This document shows positions 16,674-25,049 of a stretch of 39,114 nucleotides of DNA, one piece after another (the stretch's first letter is position 1; each line of letters starts with the position of its first letter). The stretch is taken from the NCBI GenBank assembly GCA_013178155.1, contig JABLXH010000044.1, forward strand, positions 1 to 39,114. The letters are read 5' to 3'. A program made the position numbers and the translations under genes. The stretch is from Armatimonadota bacterium. GTDB lineage: Bacteria; Armatimonadota; Zipacnadia; Zipacnadales; UBA11051. A model generated the notes under the pieces. It ran no database searches. It was not told the DNA's origin and saw only the letters and a list, made by a program, of their open reading frames with translations.

Positions 16674-19094
16674 ATGGACAGACCTGTCAACGGACGCCGG
16701 CGCTGTCGCGTGCTGGCGGCAATCTGTGTTCTCTGTGGCGCTGTGGGCAGCTTGGCTCTCGCAGCTCCTCCCATCACGCCTGCCGCTCTCAAGGACGCCA
16801 GCCCACTGCCCCAGGCCTGGGGTTCGGGCGTGAGGGCGAGCAGACCCGCCGTTGCTCGGCCGGCCAGGAAGGCCTCGCGCTTTGACCAACTCCTGCCCCT
16901 GCCCCCGCCGGACCGCCTGTCTCGGATGCCGGTGGCCCGCATCGAGGTCGGCGAGGGACGCGTGGACCCTGTCTGTACAGTAACGGGTTCTGGCAGTGCC
17001 TATCTCTATGTGGTCAAGGCCAGCGCCCCGGGAGTGGTCGAGTACCTGTACCCCGAACAGGGCGCCTTCCAGGCGGGTGAGGCACTGGTTCGGCTTTATG
17101 ACCTGGCCATCTTGCAGGACCTGCGCATTGGCGAGAGCGCGATGGCACGTTTCGCCAGCAGTCCCTTCGTGATCGCGCCGGCCGACAGCACACTGCCGCC
17201 CCTGCCGCCAGGCGTGGATTTCCCCCAACCGACGGCTGACCCCCGCGCCCTGGGCATCAGGCTCGCCGGGCCGCTACCGGCGCTGACGAAGATCCAGCCC
17301 ACTGCCGGACTGCAGCCCCAGCAGGAGAAGAAGCAGACAGGGCTCGCGCGGGCTCCGGGGCTGGCTTCGGCGCAGGCCTCCCGTCCGAGTCAGTTGCCAT
17401 CCCTGGCGCCGACAGACAACACTCCTCTGCCTGATGTCTCATCGCTCAGCAGCCAGTTGGCCGACGCTCACCAGCGTGCCTCCCAGCTTGGCGAGCTTAT
17501 TGCCCGGCTCGACGAGCGGCTGTCGGCAGCAAGGTCGCGGCTGGAGCAGTCGAGAGTGGATGAGGCTGCCAGCCAGCGCCTTTACGACCAGGGCATCCTG
17601 GCCCGCAAAGTCTATGAGGGCGCGAAGGCCAAGTCAGAAGCGGCTGAAAGTGATCTACGTGAGCTACAGGCCAAGCGTGCTGAGGCCGTGGAGGCCCGCG
17701 AGGCGGCTCTGGCCAGGACGAGGTCTACTCAGCAGCGCATAGACGCGGCGATGGCCGAGCGCAGCCGAAGAGCCAGCGAGGAGAACCGGCGCGACGACGC
17801 CCTGCGCCAACTGTCAGCGGCCGAGGCACCGCCGGCTATTAACGGCTCCAGCCGCCGAATGGGCCAGCCGGCGTCCCAGCGCCAGGCGTCGCCGAAAGCC
17901 GCCGTCTCGCGGTCGGAGACGTTCCCCTCACCCACCCGTGCCCGCCGCCCGGAGCTGTCCTCCGTGCCGCGCGTGCCGGCGTCCAGCCGTCTGCGCCCCT
18001 CAGTCGAGGTGCCCGGCGTACCCGAGGAGGTCAAGCGCCTGGCCGCGCCACGCTGGCGCGACGAGGCGGCGGTTTCGGATGGGGTTGTTGTCCGTCAACT
18101 GGTTCCGGAGGGGTCTCAGGTCAAAGCGGGCACGCCGGTGCTGGAGGTGGCGAACCGCGAATGGGCGCGGGTCTACGCCGATGTGCCCCGCGACGCTGTA
18201 GGCAACTTCCCCAAGGGCGCGCCGGTGCGGATGACCTTCGATGAGTACCCAGGGGTTGTTCTGGAAGGCTGGGTGAACGGCGTCAGCCCGGTGCCACACC
18301 GCGAGTTGGCTCAGGTGGAGATGGTCGTCTTGTGCCGCCAGGGCTATTACGCCAGCGACACTTACGCCTCGTTGCAGTGGATGACCCTGGCTGCACCTGT
18401 GGTGGAGCGAGATGTGCGCGAGCCGCTGCGGCCCGGCGTGCATGTCGAGCCAACGGCGGAGACCCCGCGGGGCGAGATCTACACTCTCTTCCCGCTCGTT
18501 CCGCCGCAGGTCGGTCCCGGGCAGGAGCCGGTGGTGGAGATCAAGGACCGCGAGTATGTGGGGGTCGTGCGACTGGGTGAGATGGACCTCATCAATGCAC
18601 GGAAGCTCAAGCAGCAGCCGGCTCAGGCCAAGCGCATTGCCGCTCTGAAGAAGTGGCGGGATTCGTTCATTGCCGGCATGACGACCACCTTGTTTGGTGA
18701 CCTCGCGCTGACCTACCCGCGAGAGGGCGAGATTGCGCGTGCGGTGGAGCGCATGGCCATCGGCGATGTCTCGCACGACTACAACCGCTGCGCCCGCACC
18801 ATGCGGGAGGCCCTCGGCTGGGGATTGGGAGACGCGGCCGTGTGGCTGAAGAAACTGCCCGAGCGCGGCTATCTGCCCCGCAAGGACGGCCTGGCCCGAC
18901 CTGGTGACATCCTCGTCTGGCCTTTCACCTACGGTCCGCGCCGGTCTCAGCATATCGGCATCGCCGTCAACCAGGGCGGGCGCCTGATGCTGCTGTCCAA
19001 CCTTGCGGGTACACTTGGCACCACTGAGCTTCTGGGTGGCTATGTGGCATTCTACCACCCGAGTTCATCCCCCGGCCAGACTGCCAAACGCTAG
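16674..19094 (+). CDS. HlyD-like adaptor fused to a C-terminal NlpC/P60-like peptidase domain
   Basis: I read 806 residues from ATG 16674; a 20-codon upstream extension begins only at a TTG. Residues 1-30 are an Arg-rich signal peptide or anchor (RRRCRVLAAICVLCGAVGSLALA). A first half-lipoyl/barrel-sandwich strand set lies near 102-145, then a Pro/Gln-rich linker. A coiled coil (about 256-381, LIARLDERLSAARSRLEQ) follows, then a second half-lipoyl (466-500, SDGVVVRQLVPEGSQVKAG) and beta-barrel (to 552), the order of HlyD/RND membrane-fusion proteins. The end carries RCARTMREALG with Cys706, ARPGDILVWPF and SQHIGIAV with His760, the layout of NlpC/P60 or CHAP cysteine peptidases acting on peptidoglycan. 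No transporter gene adjoins it. No Shine-Dalgarno site is visible, so the start is uncertain. Confidence 0.7.
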   Translation: MDRPVNGRRRCRVLAAICVLCGAVGSLALAAPPITPAALKDASPLPQAWGSGVRASRPAVARPARKASRFDQLLPLPPPDRLSRMPVARIEVGEGRVDPVCTVTGSGSAYLYVVKASAPGVVEYLYPEQGAFQAGEALVRLYDLAILQDLRIGESAMARFASSPFVIAPADSTLPPLPPGVDFPQPTADPRALGIRLAGPLPALTKIQPTAGLQPQQEKKQTGLARAPGLASAQASRPSQLPSLAPTDNTPLPDVSSLSSQLADAHQRASQLGELIARLDERLSAARSRLEQSRVDEAASQRLYDQGILARKVYEGAKAKSEAAESDLRELQAKRAEAVEAREAALARTRSTQQRIDAAMAERSRRASEENRRDDALRQLSAAEAPPAINGSSRRMGQPASQRQASPKAAVSRSETFPSPTRARRPELSSVPRVPASSRLRPSVEVPGVPEEVKRLAAPRWRDEAAVSDGVVVRQLVPEGSQVKAGTPVLEVANREWARVYADVPRDAVGNFPKGAPVRMTFDEYPGVVLEGWVNGVSPVPHRELAQVEMVVLCRQGYYASDTYASLQWMTLAAPVVERDVREPLRPGVHVEPTAETPRGEIYTLFPLVPPQVGPGQEPVVEIKDREYVGVVRLGEMDLINARKLKQQPAQAKRIAALKKWRDSFIAGMTTTLFGDLALTYPREGEIARAVERMAIGDVSHDYNRCARTMREALGWGLGDAAVWLKKLPERGYLPRKDGLARPGDILVWPFTYGPRRSQHIGIAVNQGGRLMLLSNLAGTLGTTELLGGYVAFYHPSSSPGQTAKR

Positions 19095-19174
19095 CCTGTC
19101 CAGAGCCGCCCGAGGCCTCGCCCCTGGAGTCGGACCATCCGGGCTGGGGCCGGTAAGGGGTGTGCCGAACTCCA

Positions 19175-19203
19175 TTGACTCCTCTTGGGGCATGTACTAA
19201 CAT
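19175..19203 (+). promoter_or_regulatory. Sigma70-type promoter of the class II aldolase gene
   Basis: TTGACT (19175-19180) and TAACAT (19198-19203) are 17 bp apart. The expected start near 19210 leaves a leader of about 60 nt with AAGGAG at 19253-19258. Confidence 0.5.
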
Positions 19204-19268
19204 GGCTTCGCTGTGCCAGTCTACGAACAGACCCCAGGCAGAAACGTGAGATAAGGAGAAGGTCATAG

Positions 19269-20249
19269 ATGCCACTTGTCACCGGGTATGAACTGCTGCA
19301 ACCCGCTTTGGAGGGCGGGTACGCGGTTGGCGCGTTCAATGCCAACAATCTCGAGTCGGTAAAGGCCGTCATAGATGCCTGCCAGGAGAAGGAAGCACCT
19401 GTGTTCCTGCAGGTGAGCCAGGGCGCGATCAAGTACGCCGGGCTCGAAGAAGCCGCCGCCCTCGTCATTGCCGCGGCCAACAAGGCAAGTATCCCGGTGG
19501 CTTTGCACCTCGACCATGGCACCAGCTATGAGCAGAACGTCCAGTGCCTGCGCGCCGGCTTCACATCCCTGATGTACGACGGGTCCAAGGATAGCTTTGA
19601 GGACAACGTCGCCGTCTCCTCGGAGATCGCGCGCATGACCCATGCCTGCGGCATCCCCCTGGAGTGCGAGCTGGGACTGATCCCCAAGATCGAGGATTAC
19701 CTGACCGAGGAGGAGATGGCCCCCTGCAAGAGCGGGGATGTGGAGTGCGTGCTGGACCTGATGACCGAGGAGCAGGTGGCGAAGCTCTACGAGCACAGCA
19801 CGAAGCCCGAGCAGGCCAAGGAGTTCGTTGAGCGCACCAAGTGCGACTCCCTGGCCATCGCGATCGGCGCCATCCACGGCATGACCGGCCGTGGCTCGCG
19901 GCTGGACTTCGACCTCCTGCAGAAGCTGATGGACGAGGTGGGCCTGCCGTTTGTCCTGCACGCAGCCAGCGGCATCCCACTGGACCAGATGCAGAAGGCC
20001 TGCGCCATGGGTGTCTGCAAGGTCAACGTGGCCACGCGCATCTCGATGGCTCTGATCCAGGGCACCGCCGAGCGACTGGCGGAGCGGCCGGACGAGAAGG
20101 ACTTCCGGAAGATCTTCGACCAGGGCATGAAGCGCATCAAGGAAGTCGTGCACGAGTACGTTGACCTGTTCGGCTGTGCCGGTAAGGCTGGCAGCGGATG
20201 GTATGTGGGCCCCAAGGCGGCCAAGATCACGAAGGAGTCGCCCGAGTAG
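19269..20249 (+). CDS. Class II (zinc) fructose/tagatose-bisphosphate aldolase family
   Basis: A 326-residue cytoplasmic zinc-dependent aldolase that would cleave a ketose 1,6-bisphosphate into dihydroxyacetone phosphate and glyceraldehyde 3-phosphate. Conserved parts are VGAFNANN (20-27), LHLDHG (79-84, catalytic Asp82 and zinc ligand His83), MYDGS, LECELG (131-136), AIHG (zinc His203), LHAASG (zinc His231) and CKVNVAT (250-256). The phosphate-binding loop is usually LHGGSG or LHGASG; here the Gly pair is Ala-Ala. The NVAT form is closer to the KbaY/GatY (tagatose) branch than to E. coli FbaA, so no symbol is given. A segment between 138 and 190 is longer than usual. It has its own promoter and a terminator-like hairpin. 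Confidence 0.9.
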   Translation: MPLVTGYELLQPALEGGYAVGAFNANNLESVKAVIDACQEKEAPVFLQVSQGAIKYAGLEEAAALVIAAANKASIPVALHLDHGTSYEQNVQCLRAGFTSLMYDGSKDSFEDNVAVSSEIARMTHACGIPLECELGLIPKIEDYLTEEEMAPCKSGDVECVLDLMTEEQVAKLYEHSTKPEQAKEFVERTKCDSLAIAIGAIHGMTGRGSRLDFDLLQKLMDEVGLPFVLHAASGIPLDQMQKACAMGVCKVNVATRISMALIQGTAERLAERPDEKDFRKIFDQGMKRIKEVVHEYVDLFGCAGKAGSGWYVGPKAAKITKESPE

Positions 20250-20271
20250 GTCGACGCCTCAGCAGAGTCAT

Positions 20272-20306
20272 GAAGAGCCCGGCCGTCTGGTCGGGCTCTT
20301 CTGTTC
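20272..20306 (+). terminator. Terminator-like hairpin after the aldolase gene
   Basis: GAAGAGCCCG (20272-20281) pairs perfectly with CGGGCTCTTC (20292-20301). Inner GCC/GGT pairs can lengthen the stem to 13 bp with a 4-nt loop. The T-tract is short (TGTT). It lies 22 bp after the aldolase stop and before the convergent gene. Confidence 0.65.
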
Positions 20307-20366
20307 CACGCGGGGGCGTGCGGGCGATGCCAGGAACGGTGGGTTAACCGTGGCGAGGAAAGAGGT

Positions 20367-22172
20367 TCACTTCCCCGCTGCCATCGTCTGGCCCGGGGAG
20401 ATTCTGACTTCGTGCGTTCCCTGGGGCACAGACACGTAGAGCCAGCAGGCCCCGTGCTCCTCCCGAACCACCATGGGGCGCGGCTGGCCGTCTACGGTGG
20501 CCTGGGCCTGCGGACTGTCCACGAGAGCCTGTACCACCATCCCCTCCGGCCATTCCGAGTGCACGGTCATGCGGCGCCCGTCGGCGTCCAGCGCGGCGTC
20601 AAGGATCCTGGACTCGCTGCGAGCCAGCCACCAGCGCGTCAGCCGGTCATTGCCCATGTGCAATGGCCTGAGGCCCAGCTGGCGCATGTAGTTGAGGCCC
20701 GCCTTGATAGCCTCCCGACACTGGGGGAACTGGTAGATCAGCACCGGATGGTAGAACATGTTCATTGTGAGGTGCCAGTAGCAGGCCAGGTCAATGGCCC
20801 GGTGGAGCGGCTTCAGGTCGAGTTCCTCGGTGTGCTGCCAGTAACCGCACTCGTAGGCCGTGATAGGGAGTTCCAGGAAGCGAATGCGGTCATTTTCCTT
20901 GCGCCAGTCGTGGTAGTAATGGTAGGGGTAGCTGGTACCGAAGCCGAAGCCCACGATGTTGATGGGGTTTGATGGCGGGCACGGCTGGTGAATGTGGCTA
21001 TTGTCCCCCAGAAGGCCGCAGGAAGCCATCCACTCCGCCGGCTCTGACCACAGGTTCCACACGGTCCAGTGGAACACGGTGCAGACCGGCAGTTCCCCAA
21101 AGCTGGCAACGTATTCGTCCACCTGCTTCTGGATGTCCTGCCGGGTGAAGGAGTAGGGGTGCTCCACACCATCAATGAAGTTGAAGTGTAATGACGGCTC
21201 GTGCCCATTGGCTTTCAGTTGCTCATACTCAGCCTTCGTCAGGGAGAAGCCTTCGCCTGGACGCGCCATGATGTTGATATGGTACGGCAGCCCGAGTTCG
21301 CGCATGAACTCGGAGGCCGGGAGCTGTTGGCCGGCAAGCGCCTCATCATCGCCGCCCCAATGGAACAGCGCGTCAGGGACCTCGCCGGTCTCGGGCAGCG
21401 GCGGCAGGGCATGGATGAAGGGCAGACCACAGTGGCCGATAGCATTGCGCAGGAGCATTACGAGTAGGTCGGCATACGGCAGTGAGGTCGGAAACGGACG
21501 CAGGATCATGGCGTCGGACGACCGTAGCTTGCCGTCGCCGTCGTAGTCGTCCAGTATTGGCCTTCCATGGTGCATGACCCAGATGGACTGGGCTAGGTTG
21601 AACGCGAAGTACAGGGCCTGACCCTTGCCGACGGAGCGCAGGGTAACCGCCGGACGACGCAAGTCGCGGCCGGCGAGCGAAACGAGGCGGGCCAGCTCCC
21701 GGCAGTCAGCGCTCGGTCTGAGCAGCCGCGCCGGAGCGGCGATGGGGATCGGCGCATCCTCCTCGCCAGGGGGCAGGAGGGGGCGGGCGAGGTTGGGGTC
21801 GGTGAAGCGCAGGGCGGCTGACAGGCTGTAGCAATCATCGGACTGCGGGATCTCGCCATCCACGGCTATTCCAAAGAGGTCGCCGAGGCCCTCAGTCGCA
21901 AGACCAATGAGCAGGCCACCAGCGTGGACCCACTGCCGGAGAGCGGACTTTTCGCCCACACTGAGGTACTTCCCGCTCAGGTCTGGAAGGATCAGGACCT
22001 TGAGTTCGCCCAGCCCCTCGGAGTTAAGGTCGCGCCGCGGGAGCTGGACTGGGCACAGGCCCATCTGTTCACAGATCTCGCGGGTGTAGACATGCCAGTA
22101 GTTGGCCCCAGCCGCATTGGCCAGGGCCCGGAGGTCGTCGTCCCAGTAGATCGCGGCCTTCATCGTAGCCAT
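20367..22172 (-). CDS. GATase-like/NodB-like polysaccharide-deacetylase-related protein
   Basis: 601 residues with no signal peptide. The N-terminal 200 residues look like a GATase1/beta-galactosidase-trimerisation Rossmann fold (ELKVLILPDLSGKYLSVGEKSALRQWVHAGGLLIGLA). From about 265, ALFHWGGDDEA followed by GHEPSLHFNF and the region around VFHWTVWNLW is a plausible NodB-type active site: an Asp pair and His-x4-His could hold a metal as in carbohydrate esterase family 4 deacetylases. The C-terminal 90 residues are a small beta-sandwich. The domain pairing recurs in glycan-degrading bacteria but I know of no assayed example. The start is ATG 22172; a second ATG is three codons later. Divergent from the transaldolase-like gene. 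Activity on a glycan or glycoside is inferred. Confidence 0.6.
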   Translation of the reverse strand: MATMKAAIYWDDDLRALANAAGANYWHVYTREICEQMGLCPVQLPRRDLNSEGLGELKVLILPDLSGKYLSVGEKSALRQWVHAGGLLIGLATEGLGDLFGIAVDGEIPQSDDCYSLSAALRFTDPNLARPLLPPGEEDAPIPIAAPARLLRPSADCRELARLVSLAGRDLRRPAVTLRSVGKGQALYFAFNLAQSIWVMHHGRPILDDYDGDGKLRSSDAMILRPFPTSLPYADLLVMLLRNAIGHCGLPFIHALPPLPETGEVPDALFHWGGDDEALAGQQLPASEFMRELGLPYHINIMARPGEGFSLTKAEYEQLKANGHEPSLHFNFIDGVEHPYSFTRQDIQKQVDEYVASFGELPVCTVFHWTVWNLWSEPAEWMASCGLLGDNSHIHQPCPPSNPINIVGFGFGTSYPYHYYHDWRKENDRIRFLELPITAYECGYWQHTEELDLKPLHRAIDLACYWHLTMNMFYHPVLIYQFPQCREAIKAGLNYMRQLGLRPLHMGNDRLTRWWLARSESRILDAALDADGRRMTVHSEWPEGMVVQALVDSPQAQATVDGQPRPMVVREEHGACWLYVSVPQGTHEVRISPGQTMAAGK

Positions 22173-22284
22173 CTGAGGTGTGCTCTCCAGGTTGCGAGGG
22201 TGAGTGCCTCATCCTCTTCGACGCACAAACCGTGGCACCTCCGCGCGATGTACCGGGGCTGGGCTCGGGTGCCGTTTTGAGGGC

Positions 22285-22312
22285 TTTACAGGCTGCTTAT
22301 CTGTGCTATACT
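22285..22312 (+). promoter_or_regulatory. Sigma70-type promoter of the transaldolase-like gene
   Basis: TTTACA (22285-22290), 16-bp spacer, TATACT (22307-22312). A second TATACT lies at 22359-22364 in the similar context TATACTGCC but lacks a clear -35 box. Transcription from the first gives a leader of about 78 nt. Confidence 0.6.
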
Positions 22313-22396
22313 GCCCCCCGTGCTCGGCCTGCCTCTGAAGCGGGTCGCGTGACGATTGTATACTGCCGCGCTTCGGCAAAACGGAGTTGTCTGCTC

Positions 22397-23815
22397 ATGA
22401 CCGATCGAACGCTGCGTGTGCTGCAACGTCTCGTCTTCCATACTGAACCACAGGTTCTGTCCGAGGAACTCAAGGCCCTCCGCGCCGAACAGAAGGCGCT
22501 CTACGAGCGCGCAACCGAGCCAGAGGTGCGCCGCGAGGCAGCGGAGCTGTTGACCGAGAATGCCGTGGACCTCTGTTCAGTGCTGGCTGATTGGCACCTC
22601 AAGGACACCTGCCGCCATGGGGAACTGGCGCTTGACCAGGCTGCTTTGAAGGCCGAGGCGGAAGAGAGTCTGGCGCTGGTGAACCAGCTTGGCGAAAGTG
22701 ATCTCGTGGCCGCCGCGCGTGAGAGAATCGAGAGCATCGAGCGCAGCAACCTGGCCAAGATCACGCGCATGAGCCTGTGCGGACAACTCAACACGTGGTG
22801 GGGCAATGACTATGCCGCCCATTTGCGCAATGCCATGCGACTGGGCGCCGCCATGTGCACGACAAACCCCCAGTTGGTGAATATCGCCCGTGAGGAGGAC
22901 CCGTCCTACTGGACGCCCGTCCGCGATGCGCTGCAGGCCCGGTATCCCAGTTACACGCCGACGCAACTGGCCTACGCGATGACGATTGAGGTGGTGCTGT
23001 ACAACGCGCGCCTGCTGCGCCCCATCTGGGAGCTGACCGGGGCCAAGATGGGCTACGTCTCCCTGCAGCTTTCGCCGAAGGCCGCGGACAACGCCGAGGC
23101 CATGATCAGCGAGGGACGGTGGGTCTGGGAGCAGCTCGCGTGCGGGCTGGACGGGATCCCCAACTGCGTTTTCAAGTTGCCGGGAACCAAAGCGGGCATC
23201 GAGGCGGCCCAGGCACTGACCGGCGAGGGCATGGGCGTGAACATCACCGTCAACTTCTCGTTGCCCCAGCAGATCGCGTTCGCGGGCGTGATCGAAAGGT
23301 ACAGCACAGCGCCAGTGTCTTACCGAACGCAGATGGATGGGCGACTGGACGACCCCATTGGTGAGGAGCTTCGGGACCTGGGCGTCGAGGACTGGGAAGA
23401 GGTCAAGACGTGGGCTACAACGGCCATCCGCCAGCGGGAATACCGGTTGCTGTGCCTGCCCTCCGAGGGCGGCCTGGGCTTCCGCAAATCAATCCCGCTG
23501 CCCGCCTCGGGCCGCGGCCCCTGGAACATTGACCGGTCTCTCGCCAACGGCCCCATGCCGATCTTCCTGACTGTCTTTCCGCCCCGCCAGGCGGAGTACG
23601 ACGCGGAGCCGCGCGAGATCAACCCCAACGGCATGTGGACACCTGTTCCCGATGACATCATGGCCAAGCTGATGCAAAGCAAGCTCTTCCGGATGGCCTA
23701 CGAACCGGATGGAATGACAGTGGATGAGTTTGACACCTACCTGCCCGTGGTGCGGACCCTGAAGGGCTTCTGTGAGCAGTATGACATCTTCGTGGAGTGG
23801 GTAGCCAGCAGGTAA
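22397..23815 (+). CDS. Transaldolase-like protein with long N-terminal helical region
   Basis: I read 472 residues from ATG 22397 (MTDRTLRVLQRL); the extension to 22178 runs through the promoter. The key segment is FKLPGTKAGIEAAQALTGEGMGVNITVNFS cut after position 287, where Lys260 fits the Schiff-base lysine of transaldolases (K-[LI]-x-x-T-x-x-G-I-x-A, then G-[IV]-N-T). Transaldolase moves dihydroxyacetone units between sugar phosphates in the pentose phosphate pathway. E. coli TalB has 317 residues and FSA about 220, so this protein carries about 150 extra residues, mostly an N-terminal helical region with LSEELKALRAEQKALYERA. It may be a divergent paralogue with another substrate. It is followed by a strong hairpin. 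Confidence 0.7.
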   Translation: MTDRTLRVLQRLVFHTEPQVLSEELKALRAEQKALYERATEPEVRREAAELLTENAVDLCSVLADWHLKDTCRHGELALDQAALKAEAEESLALVNQLGESDLVAAARERIESIERSNLAKITRMSLCGQLNTWWGNDYAAHLRNAMRLGAAMCTTNPQLVNIAREEDPSYWTPVRDALQARYPSYTPTQLAYAMTIEVVLYNARLLRPIWELTGAKMGYVSLQLSPKAADNAEAMISEGRWVWEQLACGLDGIPNCVFKLPGTKAGIEAAQALTGEGMGVNITVNFSLPQQIAFAGVIERYSTAPVSYRTQMDGRLDDPIGEELRDLGVEDWEEVKTWATTAIRQREYRLLCLPSEGGLGFRKSIPLPASGRGPWNIDRSLANGPMPIFLTVFPPRQAEYDAEPREINPNGMWTPVPDDIMAKLMQSKLFRMAYEPDGMTVDEFDTYLPVVRTLKGFCEQYDIFVEWVASR

Positions 23816-23841
23816 GCTCGCGACGGGTTGGTTTCTTAAGC

Positions 23842-23877
23842 AGCGGGGCGCGGGCCGGTGGTGGCCTGCGCCCCGCT
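23842..23877. terminator. Strong hairpin between convergent genes
   Basis: AGCGGGGCGC (23842-23851) pairs with GCGCCCCGCT (23868-23877); inner GGCC/GGCC pairs make the stem nearly continuous. A weak T-rich stretch, CATTGTTG, follows on the plus strand. It sits between the stops of the transaldolase-like gene and the convergent oxidoreductase gene and may serve both. Confidence 0.65.
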
Positions 23878-23898
23878 CATTGTTGCCCGGAACGCTCG

Positions 23899-24951
23899 CT
23901 AGTAGCTGACGGCTGTACCAGCCTGAGCGGACCTGTAAATGGCGTCACTCAGACGCTGGACAACCAGCGCCTTTTCGAGACTGGTCATGGGCTCACGGTC
24001 CTCGACGATCGCTGCTGCGAGGTCGGTCAGAGGGCCCGTCATGATCAGGTCCGTGTTTTCGTCGCCCTCCCAGAGAACCTCGGAGCGATGCCCCTCCTGG
24101 GTCGTGGCGCTCTCGTAGATGATGCGTTTGGGGTTTGAGACCGTCATGGTCAGGGTCAGTGAGCCCCGATCACCCACGATCTGCCACCCACTCTCCGCGC
24201 TGGCGGCCATGTACTCGCCTCGCTCAATGGACAGCATTGTGCCGTCGGCGCAGCGGACAAGGGCGACGTAGTGCGTCTCGGCGTCGGACCCTGGTGGCAA
24301 GTGTGGGGCGAGCTGTTCAGGGACGGGCCAGCACTGGGCGAAGACCTCCTGGGGCTGCAGCCGCCAGCCGGTGATACCGAGCAAGTAGTCCAGGTCGTAG
24401 CAGCCCCAGTTCATCAGGAACCCGCCGCCGTTGAGGCAACGCTTGAGGCGCCACTCGGGCCGCGGTTCGCTGGGCGGCGGAGCGGCAGGGAAGAGCGACC
24501 GCATCCAGACGGTACGCAGTTGGCCCAGCGCGCCACTGGCAACAAACTCGGCGGCGACGCTCGCGCCCTCAAGAAACCGGTAGCGGGATGAACAACATGC
24601 CGCCTTGAGCGAACCGCGCGCGGCGATGAGCGCCTCGACCTCGGTTGCGTCCATAGCGACCGGCTTCTCCGTCAGGACATGCTTGCCGGCAGCGAATGCC
24701 TGCAGGGCGAGAGCAGTACGGGCGTGGGCCGGCATCGCCAGCACGACCAGGTCCACGTCCGGGTCCGCGATGAGGTCACTGCCCGGCCCGTAGACGCGAG
24801 CCACGTCGAAACGAGCCGCCGTCTCCCGGGCTCGCTCCGGGATCAGATCAGCCACTGCAACCAGCTCGGTGAGTTCGCACCCCGCAGCGGCTTCGGCATG
24901 CCGGGGCCCCATGACACCGCAGCCGATGACACCTACCCTGATTCTGCTCAC
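23899..24951 (-). CDS. Gfo/Idh/MocA-family oxidoreductase
   Basis: 350 residues, the usual family size. Residues 1-125 form an NAD(P)-binding Rossmann fold (VGVIGCGVMGPRH, matching GxGxxG) ending in the hallmark TEKPVAM. The rest is the C-terminal alpha/beta domain with WGCYDLDYLLGITGW, where the family's D-x-x-x-D/H catalytic region lies. Members oxidise or reduce sugars, sugar acids, inositols or nucleotide sugars; the substrate cannot be assigned. The start is GTG 24951 with GAGGTG about 10 bp upstream, in an intergenic region shared with divergent uvrA. Cytoplasmic. Likely part of the sugar-converting gene set, although transcribed alone. Confidence 0.9.
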   Translation of the reverse strand: MSRIRVGVIGCGVMGPRHAEAAAGCELTELVAVADLIPERARETAARFDVARVYGPGSDLIADPDVDLVVLAMPAHARTALALQAFAAGKHVLTEKPVAMDATEVEALIAARGSLKAACCSSRYRFLEGASVAAEFVASGALGQLRTVWMRSLFPAAPPPSEPRPEWRLKRCLNGGGFLMNWGCYDLDYLLGITGWRLQPQEVFAQCWPVPEQLAPHLPPGSDAETHYVALVRCADGTMLSIERGEYMAASAESGWQIVGDRGSLTLTMTVSNPKRIIYESATTQEGHRSEVLWEGDENTDLIMTGPLTDLAAAIVEDREPMTSLEKALVVQRLSDAIYRSAQAGTAVSY

Positions 24952-24976
24952 TGTAGCTACACCTCACGTCGCGATT

Positions 24977-25009
24977 CCTCGGCGCAGTTTCGGCGAACTG
25001 CGGCCGAGG
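24977..25009. repeat. Imperfect 13-14 bp inverted repeat between gfo-like gene and uvrA
   Basis: CCTCGGCGCAGTT (24977-24989) and AACTGCGGCCGAGG (24996-25009) pair over 13 bp with a single bulged base, around a 6-nt loop. It lies 26-58 bp upstream of the oxidoreductase GTG, so it could be in its leader or be an operator. It is distinct from the uvrA promoter downstream. Confidence 0.6.
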
Positions 25010-25049
25010 GGCAGTGGTCTATGCTAGGCAGGGCCGATCGGGCGCGCGA

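Noticed and set aside
15606-17228. 540-codon minus-strand open frame across the YC-HC pair and the HlyD-like gene
   Set aside because: It spans several plus-strand genes and a promoter region, its composition is Arg/His/Gly-rich, and nothing in it looks like a protein family.
18000-19058. 352-codon minus-strand frame inside the HlyD-like fusion gene
   Set aside because: Antisense shadow with no start signal or family resemblance.
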